A stretch of 64,000 bases of DNA from Aquipseudomonas ullengensis (GTDB lineage: Bacteria > Pseudomonadota > Gammaproteobacteria > Pseudomonadales > Pseudomonadaceae): the NCBI RefSeq assembly GCF_014174475.1, contig NZ_JACJUD010000001.1:558001-622000 (forward strand), in the 5' to 3' direction. Position 1 is the stretch's first letter, and every line of letters starts with the position of its first letter. Below are positions 18,271 through 27,084 of this stretch, piece by piece. Under the pieces are notes generated by a model. That model was given only the letters and a program-made list of their open reading frames with translations. It was not told the origin of the DNA and made no database searches. A program made the translations under genes and the position numbers.

Positions 18271-20199
18271 ATGCAGTCCAGGGACAGCACCGCCGCCGGC
18301 AAGACCGCCGTGCTGCAGAACATCCACGGCACCATGGAGTTCCTGCGCAAGTACCCGCCGTTCAACCAGATGGACAGCGCTGAGCTGGCCTACCTGGTGG
18401 AGCACTGCCAGCTGCGCTTCTATGCCGCTGGCGAGAGCATCATCAAACCCGGCGACGGCCCGGTGCGGCACTTCTATATCGTCAAGCAGGGCCGGGTGGT
18501 CGGCGAACGCCCGCACTCGGCGCGGCGCGGCACGGAAACCACCTTCGAAATCACCAGCGGCGAATGCTTCCCACTGGCCGCGCTGCTCGGCGAGCGCGCC
18601 ACCCGTACCGAACACCTGGCTGGCGAGGACAGCTTCTGCCTGCTGCTGGACAAGGCCGCCTTCGTCCGCCTGTTCAGCCAGAGCGCGCCGTTCCGCGATT
18701 TCGCCCTGCGCGGGGTGAGCAGCCTGCTCGACCAGGTCAACCAACAGGTGCAACTGCGCGCCGCCGAAAGCCTCGGCGCGCAATATTCGCTGGACACCCC
18801 GTTGCGCCAACTGGCGCTGCAGCAACCGGTCGGCTGCGCGCCGGACACCCCGCTGCGCGAAGCCGTGCGGCGCATGCACGAACAGCATGTCGGCAGCATC
18901 GTGATCACCGATGCCGAGCAGCGCCCGCAGGGCATCTTCACCTTGCGCGACCTGCGTCGGGTGGTGGCCGACGGCAGCTCGCTGGAGCAGCCGATCAGCG
19001 CGCTGATGACGCAGAAACCCTTTCACCTGGCGCCCGATGCCAGCGCCTTCGACGCTGCCCTGGCGATGACCGAGCGGCACATCGCCCACGTCTGCCTGGT
19101 GGAACAGGGGCGGCTGGTCGGCGTGGTCTCCGAGCGCGACCTGTTCTCCCTGCAGCGTGTCGACCTGGTCCACCTGGCCCGCACCATTCGCCATGCCGGG
19201 CGGGTCGAGACCCTGGCTGCGCTGCGCAGCGACATTCACCTGCTGGTCGAGCGCATGCTCGCCCACGGCGCCAGCTCGACACAGATCACCCAGCTGATCA
19301 CCCTGCTCAACGACCACACCGTGTGCCGGGTGATCGAACTGTGCATCGAGGAACTGGGTGACCCCGGCGTGCCGTTCAGCTGGCTGTGCTTCGGCAGCGA
19401 AGGCCGCCGCGAACAGACCCTGCACACGGACCAGGACAACGGCATCCTCTTCGACACCCGCGACCGCAGCGAGGCCGAAGGCATCCGCCAGCGCCTGCTG
19501 CCGCTGGCCCAGCGCATCAACCAGCAACTGGCGCAGTGCGGCTTCACCCTCTGCGCCGGGCAGATCATGGCCGGCAACCCGGCGCTGTGCCTGTCGCGCA
19601 ACGAGTGGGCGCGGCGCTTCAGCGCCTTCGTGCGCGAGGCCACGCCGGAGAACCTGCTCGGCTCGAGCATCTATTTCGACCTGCGCGTGGTCTGGGGTGA
19701 CGAAAGCGGCGGCACCTGGCTGCGTCAGCAACTGTTCGCCGATGTCGCCGGCAACAGCCTGTTCCAGCGCCTGCTGGCGGCCAATGCCCTGCAACACCGG
19801 CCGCCGGTGGGGCGCTTTCGCGATTTCGTGGTGGCGCGCAAAGGCGCCGAGAAGGACACCCTCGACCTCAAGACCGAGGGCCTCACACCCTTCGTCGACG
19901 GCGCCCGCGTATTGGCCCTGGCCCACGGCATTGCCGACTGCAACACCCAGCGGCGCTTCGCCGAACTGGTGCAGCGCGGAGTGATCGACGCCCTCGACGG
20001 CGCCGCGTATGAAGAGGCCTACCACTTCATCCAGCAGACCCGCCTGCAACTGCACCAGCAGCAGGCAACCCAGGGCTTGCCCTTCTCCAATCGCCTCGAT
20101 CCGGACAGCCTCAACCACCTCGACCGGCGCATCCTGCGCGAGTCGTTCCGCCAGGCCCAACGCCTGCAGGCCAGCCTCGCGCTGCGTTACCAGCTATGA
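18271..20199 (+). CDS. cNMP-binding / CBS pair / DUF294 nucleotidyltransferase-like protein
   Basis: 642 residues from the ATG at 18271 (MQSRDSTAAGKTAVLQ); a TTG at 18208 is possible but less likely. Domains in order: cyclic-nucleotide-binding fold (about 20-145), two CBS domains (about 170-285), DUF294 nucleotidyltransferase core with GSxxR (375-379) and metal-binding Asp387/Asp389 (TDQDN), and the DUF294 C-terminal helical domain (about 500-640). This resembles GlnD-type signalling enzymes and may modify a protein in response to nucleotides. The next gene overlaps by 4 bases and encodes an exonuclease; I recall this pair near acetate-permease genes in pseudomonads, but none is present here. 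Confidence 0.9.
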   Translation: MQSRDSTAAGKTAVLQNIHGTMEFLRKYPPFNQMDSAELAYLVEHCQLRFYAAGESIIKPGDGPVRHFYIVKQGRVVGERPHSARRGTETTFEITSGECFPLAALLGERATRTEHLAGEDSFCLLLDKAAFVRLFSQSAPFRDFALRGVSSLLDQVNQQVQLRAAESLGAQYSLDTPLRQLALQQPVGCAPDTPLREAVRRMHEQHVGSIVITDAEQRPQGIFTLRDLRRVVADGSSLEQPISALMTQKPFHLAPDASAFDAALAMTERHIAHVCLVEQGRLVGVVSERDLFSLQRVDLVHLARTIRHAGRVETLAALRSDIHLLVERMLAHGASSTQITQLITLLNDHTVCRVIELCIEELGDPGVPFSWLCFGSEGRREQTLHTDQDNGILFDTRDRSEAEGIRQRLLPLAQRINQQLAQCGFTLCAGQIMAGNPALCLSRNEWARRFSAFVREATPENLLGSSIYFDLRVVWGDESGGTWLRQQLFADVAGNSLFQRLLAANALQHRPPVGRFRDFVVARKGAEKDTLDLKTEGLTPFVDGARVLALAHGIADCNTQRRFAELVQRGVIDALDGAAYEEAYHFIQQTRLQLHQQQATQGLPFSNRLDPDSLNHLDRRILRESFRQAQRLQASLALRYQL

Positions 20200-20903
20200 A
20201 ACTGCCCGACTGGCTACGCCGCACCGTCCCGGAACTGAGCGCCATCCAGCAGCAACGCCTGGCCCGCCTGCCTGCTGCACCGGCGCTGGATGAACAGCCG
20301 CTGGCCCGTCGCCGCCTGGTGGTGCTGGACCTGGAAACCAGTGGCCTCGATCTGCAGCGCGACCAGTTGCTGGCCATCGGCGCGGTGGTGATCGAAGACG
20401 GTGCCATCGACTTCAGTCAACAATTCGAAGCCACCCTGTGCCGCGCCAACCATCAGGCCAGCGCCAGCACCCTGATCCACGGCATCGCCCCCAGCGCCAT
20501 TGCCGCCGGCATGGAGCCCGGCGAGGCGCTACTGGCCTTCCTCGAGTTCCTCGGCGACAGCCCGCTGCTGGCCTTCCACGCCGCCTTCGACCAGCACATG
20601 CTGGCCCGCGCACTCAAGGAAAGCCTCGGCCTGCGCCTGCGTCATCCGTTTCTCGACGTCGCCGAACTGGCACCGCTGCTCTGCCCCGAAGCGCCCATTC
20701 GCCAGGGTGGGCTGGACGACTGGCTGAGCCACTTCCAGCTGCAGGCCAGCGAACGCCACAACGCCAGCGCCGATGCCCTGGCCACTGCCGAACTGAGCCT
20801 GATCCTGATCAGCAAGGCACGGCAGCAGGGTTTGCTCGACCTGGCCAGCCTCGACCTGCGCCTGCGCGCCTGGCGCCAGCGCCGCCAGGCACCGTCGCTG
20901 TGA
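20196..20903 (+). CDS. DnaQ-like 3'-5' exonuclease
   Basis: 235 residues, start ATGA overlapping the previous stop. The DEDD exonuclease motif I is LVVLDLETSGLD (Asp45, Glu47); motif II lies in LLAFHAAFDQHML, and motif III in ERHNASADALATA (an H-x4-D, the DEDDh type). Its length and lone domain match the PolC-epsilon-type proteins that accompany DUF294 signalling proteins. Because it is coupled to the cNMP/CBS protein, a role in that signalling pathway, for instance hydrolysis of a nucleotide signal, is more likely than replication proofreading (inference). Confidence 0.9.
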   Translation: MKLPDWLRRTVPELSAIQQQRLARLPAAPALDEQPLARRRLVVLDLETSGLDLQRDQLLAIGAVVIEDGAIDFSQQFEATLCRANHQASASTLIHGIAPSAIAAGMEPGEALLAFLEFLGDSPLLAFHAAFDQHMLARALKESLGLRLRHPFLDVAELAPLLCPEAPIRQGGLDDWLSHFQLQASERHNASADALATAELSLILISKARQQGLLDLASLDLRLRAWRQRRQAPSL

Positions 20904-21017
20904 AACCGGTCGATAGTCTGGCTCAATACCATTTGTAAACTATTCTCGATTTCCCCGGCGCCGGGCAGCCACTAGACTGGCCGGCCCTACGCCGACTGCT
21001 CTGCGCGCCCATCCGCC

Positions 21018-22145
21018 ATGAAAGCCACCACCATCCGCCGCTGGTCCTTCATCCACACCTGGACCAGCCTGGTCAGCACGCTGTTTCTCCTGCTGCTGGC
21101 GCTGACCGGTCTGCCGCTGATCTTCCACCACGAACTCGAACACCTGCTCGGCGAAGCGCCCGAGCTGCGCGAAATGGCGCCCGACACCCCGCATCTCGAC
21201 CTGCAACAGCTGGTGCAGGCAGCCGAGCGCCATCGCCCCGGCGAAGTGGTGCAGTACCTCGGCTGGGAAGAGGACGAACCCAATGGCGTGGTCACCATCA
21301 TGGCCGCCACCGCCGGCACCGAACCCAACTCCTCGCACACCTTCATGCTCGATGCGCGCAGCGGCGAGGCGGTGGAAATGCCGGCGGCCAACGGCGGCTT
21401 CATGATGCTCATGCTGCGCCTGCATGTGGACATATTCGCCGGCCTGCCGGGCAAGCTGCTGCTGGCCTTCATGGGCATCCTCTTCGTCGTCGCGATTATC
21501 TCCGGCGTGGTGCTCTATGCGCCGTTCATGCGCCGCCTGCCATTCGCCGAAGTACGCCAACGCAAAGCCACGCGCGTGCGCTGGCTGGACCTGCACAACC
21601 TGATCGGCATCGTCACCCTGACCTGGGCCCTGGTGGTCGGCGTCACCGGGGTGATCAGCGCCACCGCCGACCTGTTGATCAGCGCCTGGCGCAACGACAG
21701 CCTGACCGCCATGGTCGCGCCCTACCGTGACGCGCCGCCGCTGACCGAGCGCGCCCCGGCCAGCCGCCTGCTGCAGATTGCCCAACAGGCCACACCGGGC
21801 ATGCAGCCGGACTTCATCGCCTTCCCCGGCACGCGCTTCTCCAGCGAGCACCACTACTCGGTGTTCATGAAGGGCAGCAGCCACCTCACCGCGCACCTGT
21901 GGACGCCGGTGCTGATCGACGCCAAGACCCTGGCCGTCACCGCCATCGGCGAGCGGCCCTGGTACATGGATGCCCTGGCCATGTCGCAGCCGTTGCACTT
22001 CGGCGACTACGGCGGCCGGCCGATGCAGATCCTCTGGGCGCTGCTCGATGGGCTGACCATCATCGTCCTCGGCAGCGGCCTGTACCTCTGGTGGGTACGC
22101 CGCCGCACGCCGCGCGCAGCCCTGCGCGACGAGGTGCTGACATGA
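21018..22145 (+). CDS. PepSY-associated transmembrane protein (PiuB-type)
   Basis: 375 residues with ATG at 21018. Four membrane helices are visible (SLVSTLFLLLLALTGLPLIF; LLLAFMGILFVVAIISGVVL; LIGIVTLTWALVVGVTGVIS; ILWALLDGLTIIVLGSGLYL), with periplasmic PepSY-type regions between them, as in PepSY_TM proteins. These are usually linked to siderophore receptors and may reduce or strip iron from siderophores; no TonB receptor is nearby here. It is coupled by ATGA to the next small gene. Confidence 0.88.
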   Translation: MKATTIRRWSFIHTWTSLVSTLFLLLLALTGLPLIFHHELEHLLGEAPELREMAPDTPHLDLQQLVQAAERHRPGEVVQYLGWEEDEPNGVVTIMAATAGTEPNSSHTFMLDARSGEAVEMPAANGGFMMLMLRLHVDIFAGLPGKLLLAFMGILFVVAIISGVVLYAPFMRRLPFAEVRQRKATRVRWLDLHNLIGIVTLTWALVVGVTGVISATADLLISAWRNDSLTAMVAPYRDAPPLTERAPASRLLQIAQQATPGMQPDFIAFPGTRFSSEHHYSVFMKGSSHLTAHLWTPVLIDAKTLAVTAIGERPWYMDALAMSQPLHFGDYGGRPMQILWALLDGLTIIVLGSGLYLWWVRRRTPRAALRDEVLT

Positions 22146-22324
22146 AGCGCTGGCGCGACTCGACCTTCGCCATTCCCACACTGATTGGCCTGCTCAGTGC
22201 CGCCGGCCTGTTCGCCGCGCTGCTTGGCGACGGCTGGTGGGACGCCCTGGCCTGGCTCGGCCTGGGCCTGCCCGCTGTGCTCGGCATCTGGCCGCTGCTG
22301 CCGCGCAAAAGCCGCACGTCGTAG
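22142..22324 (+). CDS. Small two-helix membrane protein
   Basis: 60 residues, starting inside the stop of the PepSY gene (ATGA), so translationally coupled. Two hydrophobic segments (IPTLIGLLSAAGLFAALLG and ALAWLGLGLPAVLGIWPLL) end in a basic tail (PRKSRTS). Not recognised as a named family; small proteins like this accompany PepSY membrane proteins and are probably accessory subunits (inference). Confidence 0.75.
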   Translation: MKRWRDSTFAIPTLIGLLSAAGLFAALLGDGWWDALAWLGLGLPAVLGIWPLLPRKSRTS

Positions 22325-22433
22325 GCGCCGCGTTCCTGTAAGAGCCAGCGGGCAACAGCGCGCCTTTCAGGAAGCCCCGCAGCACGCGCTAGAATCAGCC
22401 CATCGCACTCGACTCGCCGCCGGAGAATTGCCC

Positions 22434-23054
22434 ATGAGCACCATGACCCTGTTCCACGCCAGCGCCTCACCCTTCGTGCGCAAGGTAATGGTGCTGCTGC
22501 ACGAAACCGGCCAGGTCGACCGCGTCGCCCTGCAGAATGCCCAGCTCACCCCAGTCAGCCCGGACGCCGGGGTGCTCGCGCACAACCCCGCGGGCAAGAT
22601 TCCCGCCCTGCGCCTGGCCGATGGCTCAGTGCTGCACGACAGCCGGGTGATCCTCGATTACCTCGACCAGCAGCATGTCGGCGAACCGCTGATCCCCCAG
22701 CACGGCCCTGCTCGCTGGCGGCGCCTGACCCTGGCTTCGCTGGCCGATGCGATCCTCGATGCCGCCGTGCTCAGCCGCTACGAGAGCTTCCTGCGCCCCG
22801 AGGAAAAGCGCTGGGATGCCTGGCTCGATGGCCAGAGCGACAAGATCGAACGCGCCCTGACCTACTTCGAGAAAGACGCCCTGGCGGAAATCCACAGCCA
22901 CTTCGACATCGCCGCCATCGGCCTGGCCTGCGCCCTCGGCTACCTCGACCTGCGCCAGCCGGAGCTGGGCTGGCGTGAACGCTTCCCAGGCCTGACCGGC
23001 TGGTATGCCGAGGTCAGCCAACGGCCATCGATGCAGGCCACGGTGCCGGTCTAA
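22434..23054 (+). CDS. Glutathione S-transferase family protein
   Basis: 206 residues; ATG at 22434 with CGGAGAA upstream. The N-terminal thioredoxin-like domain (MTLFHASASPFVRKVMVLLH, with SPFVRK as the glutathione-activating loop and the cis-Pro at NPAGKIPAL, then DSRVILDYLD) and the all-helical C-terminal domain (HFDIAAIGLACALGYLDLR) are complete. Cytoplasmic conjugating or reducing enzyme of a typical bacterial Yfc-like type. The substrate is unknown; it is a single gene. Confidence 0.92.
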   Translation: MSTMTLFHASASPFVRKVMVLLHETGQVDRVALQNAQLTPVSPDAGVLAHNPAGKIPALRLADGSVLHDSRVILDYLDQQHVGEPLIPQHGPARWRRLTLASLADAILDAAVLSRYESFLRPEEKRWDAWLDGQSDKIERALTYFEKDALAEIHSHFDIAAIGLACALGYLDLRQPELGWRERFPGLTGWYAEVSQRPSMQATVPV

Positions 23055-23090
23055 CCGAAGATGACCCAGGGGACTGCCAGTACAGGCACG

Positions 23091-23222
23091 CTAGCGGCCT
23101 TTCGGCACATGCTTGTGCGAAGGCTTATCCAGGGCAGGTAGCGCAGCGAACAGACGCGCGATGCGCCGTGCCAGCAGGTGTCCCAGACGCGCGTCCTCGC
23201 GCAAACCGACGTGCCCGCTCAT
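23091..23222 (-). CDS. Possible 43-residue basic protein coupled to the gene downstream of creD
   Basis: The ATG overlaps the stop of the preceding gene (ATGA, 23219-23222), a typical coupling signal. The product (MSGHVGLREDARLGHLLARR...) is rich in Arg, Leu and Lys and resembles no family I know. Codon use is GC3-rich and compatible with coding, but it is short and could be accidental. Confidence 0.38.
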   Translation of the reverse strand: MSGHVGLREDARLGHLLARRIARLFAALPALDKPSHKHVPKGR

Positions 23223-23527
23223 CGCCAGTACCACAGGCGGAAGAAGCCGGCGGCCAGCAGCAGGGCAATCTGCCCCAGCGCCGTGCACAGCTGCAGGAAG
23301 GAGCGCACGCTGGCGTTGGCCACCGCATCCGGGATGCCGGTGAGGTCATTCCAGAACGACTCCGGCAGCAGCGTCAACGCCAGACCAGACAGCGGCTTGC
23401 CACTCAGGTTGAACCCTCGGAGCAGCAGCTCGCTTTGGTCCGTGAACATCAGGCCGATCAGCAACACCCCGGCCACCACCAGGCCTAGGGCGAAACAGGC
23501 GGAAAACTGCATCAGCAAACGAATCAT
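23219..23527 (-). CDS. Small membrane protein downstream of creD
   Basis: 102 residues starting at 23527 (MIRLLMQFSACFALGLVVAG); AGGGAG lies 8 bases upstream. Two hydrophobic helices (ALGLVVAGVLLIGLMF and TALGQIALLLAAGFFRLWYW) are separated by a polar stretch (SGKPLSGLALTLLPESFWND). It starts 44 bases after the creD stop on the same strand, so it is probably part of the CreBC-controlled unit. Function unknown. Confidence 0.8.
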   Translation of the reverse strand: MIRLLMQFSACFALGLVVAGVLLIGLMFTDQSELLLRGFNLSGKPLSGLALTLLPESFWNDLTGIPDAVANASVRSFLQLCTALGQIALLLAAGFFRLWYWR

Positions 23528-23571
23528 CAAAGGCTCCCTGGCGGGCGCGGTTCGCACCGCGCCCGACCGAA

Positions 23572-24918
23572 TCAGATGGCGGAGGTCGCGGCGGGTTTGC
23601 CGATGCCGTACCAGTCGAGCTTGCGGGTCAGCACCATGACGCTGGCGAGCAGGCCGAACACCAGCAGCGAGCCCATCAGCAAGGCGTAGTCCTCGGCGCT
23701 GAGCAGGGCGTAGAGCATGCCGTAGAGGCCGGCCAGCCCGGCGGTGAAGCCGGCGCCGCGCAGCCAGCTGTGCAGCACATGGCTGACGTAGAAGCCGATC
23801 AGCAGCACGCAGGCCGAGGCGGCCAGGGCATAGGCGCGCTCGAAACTCATGTGCTCGGCCAGCGACAGCAGCAACAGGTAGAACAGCGCCAGCGACAAGC
23901 CGACCAGGCCGTACTGCACCGGGTGCACGGCCAGGCGCTTGAGCACCTCGAAGAGGAAGAAGCCGGCGAAGGTCAGGGTGATGAACAGCAGCGCGTATTT
24001 GATCGCCCGATCACTCTTCAGGTACTGGTCAACCGGGTTGACGAAGCTGACGCCGAAGTGGCGCTCGTTGAAGGCACTGCAGTCGCCGTCGGCGCAGTCG
24101 CTCAGGGCTTGTTCCAGGTTGGTGGCGAAGAAGCTGGTCTGCCAGCGTGCGCTGAATCCTTCGGCGCTGATCTCACGCTCGCTCGGCAGGTACTCTCCTA
24201 CGAAGCTCGGGTGCGGCCAGTCCGACTTCAGTTGCACCTGGCTCTCGCGCCCGACCGGGGTGATGTCCAGCTGGCTGGTGCCCTGCAGCTCCAGGTCGAA
24301 GGCGAAGTCCAACTGCTGCGCCGTACTACCAGCCTGCAACGGCAATGGCGCATGCACGCCGGCACCTAGCAGCGGCTCGCCACTGCCCGGCTGGAAGCCC
24401 AGCGTCTGCTCGCCGAGGCGCAGTTCGAGGTCGTTCTTGATCCCGCGCACATCGCTGATGCCCACCGCCAGGAAGGCCGTCTCGAAGCGGTAATCGGCGA
24501 AGTCTTCGTCGATGCCGTACTGCGCCGGCACCTCGAAGTGGCCGCTGATGTGGTTGCTGCTCTGGTACAGGCGCGCCTGGTAGATGCCACGGGCGCGCAG
24601 CTCGGTGCTGACCTGGCCATTGAAGGCGAAGCGCTCGGGGAGGAAATACAGGTGGCCGCGCTCCTCGCTCTCCTCCAGGTAGCGCTGGCCGGTCTTCTGG
24701 TGGGTCTTCCACTCACGCACGGTCTTGCGGTACGGCACCACCAACAGGGGCCCGGTGAATTGCTGGCTGTAGCTGGAGCTGCGGGCGATGTCCTGCACCA
24801 CGCCGTCACGCAGGCTCTGGCGCTCGCCGATCATGCCGTCGATGAGGAGGATGGGGATCATCAGCAACAGAATCAGCGCACCGATGGCGCCGAGCTTGAT
24901 CAACAGATTTCGATTCAT
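23572..24918 (-). CDS. creD: Inner-membrane protein CreD
   Basis: 448 residues from ATG 24918 (MNRNLLIKLGAIGALILLLMIP), with GGGAG upstream; the frame to 25056 crosses the promoter region. Helix 1 is followed by the CreD hallmark (IGERQSLRDGVVQDIA, SSYSQQFTGPLLVVPY), a large periplasmic domain with the conserved GVSFVNPVDQY region and five to six C-terminal helices. CreD is the main output of the CreBC two-component system, connected to cell-envelope stress and, in P. aeruginosa, to beta-lactam response after DacB/PBP4 inactivation. creB and creC lie 2 kb upstream; a putative CreB box precedes this gene. Confidence 0.93.
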   Translation of the reverse strand: MNRNLLIKLGAIGALILLLMIPILLIDGMIGERQSLRDGVVQDIARSSSYSQQFTGPLLVVPYRKTVREWKTHQKTGQRYLEESEERGHLYFLPERFAFNGQVSTELRARGIYQARLYQSSNHISGHFEVPAQYGIDEDFADYRFETAFLAVGISDVRGIKNDLELRLGEQTLGFQPGSGEPLLGAGVHAPLPLQAGSTAQQLDFAFDLELQGTSQLDITPVGRESQVQLKSDWPHPSFVGEYLPSEREISAEGFSARWQTSFFATNLEQALSDCADGDCSAFNERHFGVSFVNPVDQYLKSDRAIKYALLFITLTFAGFFLFEVLKRLAVHPVQYGLVGLSLALFYLLLLSLAEHMSFERAYALAASACVLLIGFYVSHVLHSWLRGAGFTAGLAGLYGMLYALLSAEDYALLMGSLLVFGLLASVMVLTRKLDWYGIGKPAATSAI

Positions 24919-24998
24919 GGCAAAACTCCCTGCTCTGGAATATGCAGCGAGTCTGGGTGGCGGCCATGGCGCCAGCGTGCGGGGAATATGGAGACTGT

Positions 24999-25014
24999 GT
25001 GGAGCTTGTGTGGA
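24999..25014 (-). promoter_or_regulatory. Candidate CreB box (cre tag-like) upstream of creD
   Basis: On the minus strand the sequence reads TCCAC-N6-TCCAC with an exact 11-base period, one change per half from the cre/blr tag TTCAC-N6-TTCAC. It lies about 80 bases before the creD start, a fitting distance for an activator of creD. Confidence 0.55.
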
Positions 25015-25029
25015 ACCGCCGCAATGCAG

Positions 25030-25053
25030 AAGGCGCCCGATGCGGGGCGCCTT
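25030..25053 (-). terminator. Hairpin after the CBS-domain gene, possible weak terminator
   Basis: Nine-base-pair stem AAGGCGCCC/GGGCGCCTT with a six-base loop, between the CBS gene stop (25080) and creD. It has no T run, so termination would be weak or Rho-assisted; it separates creD from the genes upstream. Confidence 0.45.
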
Positions 25054-25079
25054 CAAGGGAGCGGGTACAGCTGGTGTCC

Positions 25080-25511
25080 TCAGCCGCGGATGTACTGCTC
25101 CAGTTGCTCGATCAGGCTGGCCTGGTCGGCGATGGTCTGCTTGACCAGGTCGCCAATCGACAACAGGCCGATCAGCTCGCCTTCAGCCAGCACCGGCAGG
25201 TGACGCAGGTGACGGTCGGTCATCAGCTGCATGCAGTGCGAGGTCGTATCGCGCGGGCCCACGGTGATCACGTCGGCGGTCATGATTTCGCTAACCTTGG
25301 CGGCGAACGCCGAACGCTCCAGCAACGCCACCTTACGCGCGTAGTCGCGCTCGCTGACGATCCCGGCCAGGCGCCCGTTGCTCAGCACCACCAGCGCACC
25401 GATGCCCTTCTCGGCCATCAGCTTGACTGCGTCGAGCACCGAATCGTCGGGGCTGACGAAGTACACGTGGGCGCTGGATTTCGATCGGAGGATTTCGGCA
25501 ACTGACTTCAT
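25080..25511 (-). CDS. CBS-domain protein
   Basis: 143 residues; ATG at 25511. Two CBS domains make up nearly the whole protein (VYFVSPDDSVLDAVKLMAEK, GIVSERDYARKVAL; then DVITVGPRDTTSHCMQLMTD, GLLSIGDLVKQTI), plus a short C-terminal helix. Stand-alone CBS pairs bind adenine nucleotides and regulate other proteins; no catalytic domain is present. It lies between creC and creD on the same strand, 148 bases from creC, so it may be a separate gene interposed in the cre locus. Confidence 0.92.
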   Translation of the reverse strand: MKSVAEILRSKSSAHVYFVSPDDSVLDAVKLMAEKGIGALVVLSNGRLAGIVSERDYARKVALLERSAFAAKVSEIMTADVITVGPRDTTSHCMQLMTDRHLRHLPVLAEGELIGLLSIGDLVKQTIADQASLIEQLEQYIRG

Positions 25512-25659
25512 GGGTGACTCACTCCCTGACTGGTAGCTAAAAGTTTTAGCAGAGCCCGCAGGGTTTCACCTGCACGACAAATGCCAGGCCCGTTTCAGGT
25601 GGCTGCTTCCCGGCACAATCCAATGCGCCAACCGCGCAGCAGACACCTCGCTGTCGGGT

Positions 25660-27084
25660 CTATGCCGACGGCAAGGTCAGGCTGACCCGCACCCCGCCCG
25701 CGACATTGCCGACCTGCAACGCACCGCCATGCAACCCAGCCACTTCCTGCACGAAGTTGAGCCCCAGGCCGGTGCTCTTGCGCCCGCTGCTGGGCCTAGG
25801 CAGCGAGTAGAAGCGCTCGGTCAGGCGCGCCAGGGCGTAGTCGGGAATCGCCGGCCCCTGGTTGTACAGGCTGAGCTCGAGCTGCGCGCCATCGAGCTGC
25901 GCCGCGAAACGCAGCAAGCCGCCCGGCGGGGTGAAGTCGAGGGCATTGTCGAGCAGGTTGGCCAGCGCCTGGCGCAGCAGGAAGCGCTCGCCCAGCGCGC
26001 TCAGGTGCGGCTCGACCGAGTTGTCGATCTGCAGGCCCGCCGCTTCGATACGCACCGCCTGGCTGTGCAGCGCCTCGTCGACCAGTTCGCGCAGCGGAAC
26101 CGGTACCTGTTCTTCCAGGCCCTGGCGTTGCTCCACCAGCGCCAGGTTGAGCAGGCGTTCGATCAGTTGCTGCAGGCGCGCGCCTTCGCTGGCGATGTTG
26201 GCCACGAAACGCTGGCGCTGCTCGGCCGGCATCTCGCCTTCGAGCAGTTCGGCGGCGCCGCGAATCGCCGCCAATGGGCTTTTCAGTTCGTGGGTCAGGG
26301 TGTGCACGTACTGCTCGACGTAGTCCTTGCCTTCCAGCTCGGTGCGCATCTTCTGCACCGCCTCGGCCAGTTGCGCCAGCTCGCCGCCGCGCAGGGTCGG
26401 CAACTCGGCACGCTGGCCCTGGCTGACCGCCTGGGCGTAGCGGGTGAGCTTGCGCAGCGAGCCGCTGAGCCACCAGGACAGCAGCCCGCCCACCAGCAGG
26501 CCGAGGGCGATCAGGCCGGTGCCGAGCCAGGTCAGCCGTGTCTGCGAACGCTCGATGTAAGGCTGCAGGCTGCGATTGGGCTTGGCCACCGAAACCACCC
26601 CGATGATCTGCTGGCCGTCCTTGATCGGCGCCGCCACGTACATCACCGAGCTGTCCTCGTCCTGCGGATCCTCACGGGTAGAACGCGCGCCGTACTCGCC
26701 GCGCAAGGTGCGGTAGACGTCATTCCAGCGCGAGTAGTCCTGGCCGAGAGCCACGCCGCTGGAGTCGAGCAGGACGATGCCCTTGGCGTCGGTGACATAG
26801 ATGCGGTGGTTGACCGCGCTCTTCTCCACGCCCCAGATCTGCGCCTGCGGCTGGCGCTGGCCATAGGCCTTGAGCAGCTCGGGCAGACGGCCCTGAGCCA
26901 GGCGACCGCTCTTCAGGTCGTCACGGAGGATTTCCGCCAGCAGGTTGGCGGTGTCGACCAGGGTTTCCTCGGTGCTCTGGCGCACGCCGGGGCGGATCTC
27001 GTCCATCACCGTGCTGAGGACAAACCAGCCGGCCAGGCCGACGAAGAGGAAGTAGACCAGGAAAATCCGTACGCCTATGGGCAT
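25660..27084 (-). CDS. creC: Sensor histidine kinase CreC
   Basis: 474 residues from ATG 27084, touching the creB stop (TAATG). Helix 1 spans about 5-27, a periplasmic PAS-like sensor domain about 30-183 (IYVTDAKGIVLLDSSG), helix 2 about 185-207, HAMP about 207-260, DHp with the phosphorylated His265 (HTLTHELKSPLAAIRG), and the ATPase domain (LANLLDNALDFTPPGG; STGLGLNFVQEV). It phosphorylates CreB. The sensor length and order match the CreC family of creBC-D loci. Confidence 0.94.
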   Translation of the reverse strand: MPIGVRIFLVYFLFVGLAGWFVLSTVMDEIRPGVRQSTEETLVDTANLLAEILRDDLKSGRLAQGRLPELLKAYGQRQPQAQIWGVEKSAVNHRIYVTDAKGIVLLDSSGVALGQDYSRWNDVYRTLRGEYGARSTREDPQDEDSSVMYVAAPIKDGQQIIGVVSVAKPNRSLQPYIERSQTRLTWLGTGLIALGLLVGGLLSWWLSGSLRKLTRYAQAVSQGQRAELPTLRGGELAQLAEAVQKMRTELEGKDYVEQYVHTLTHELKSPLAAIRGAAELLEGEMPAEQRQRFVANIASEGARLQQLIERLLNLALVEQRQGLEEQVPVPLRELVDEALHSQAVRIEAAGLQIDNSVEPHLSALGERFLLRQALANLLDNALDFTPPGGLLRFAAQLDGAQLELSLYNQGPAIPDYALARLTERFYSLPRPSSGRKSTGLGLNFVQEVAGLHGGALQVGNVAGGVRVSLTLPSA

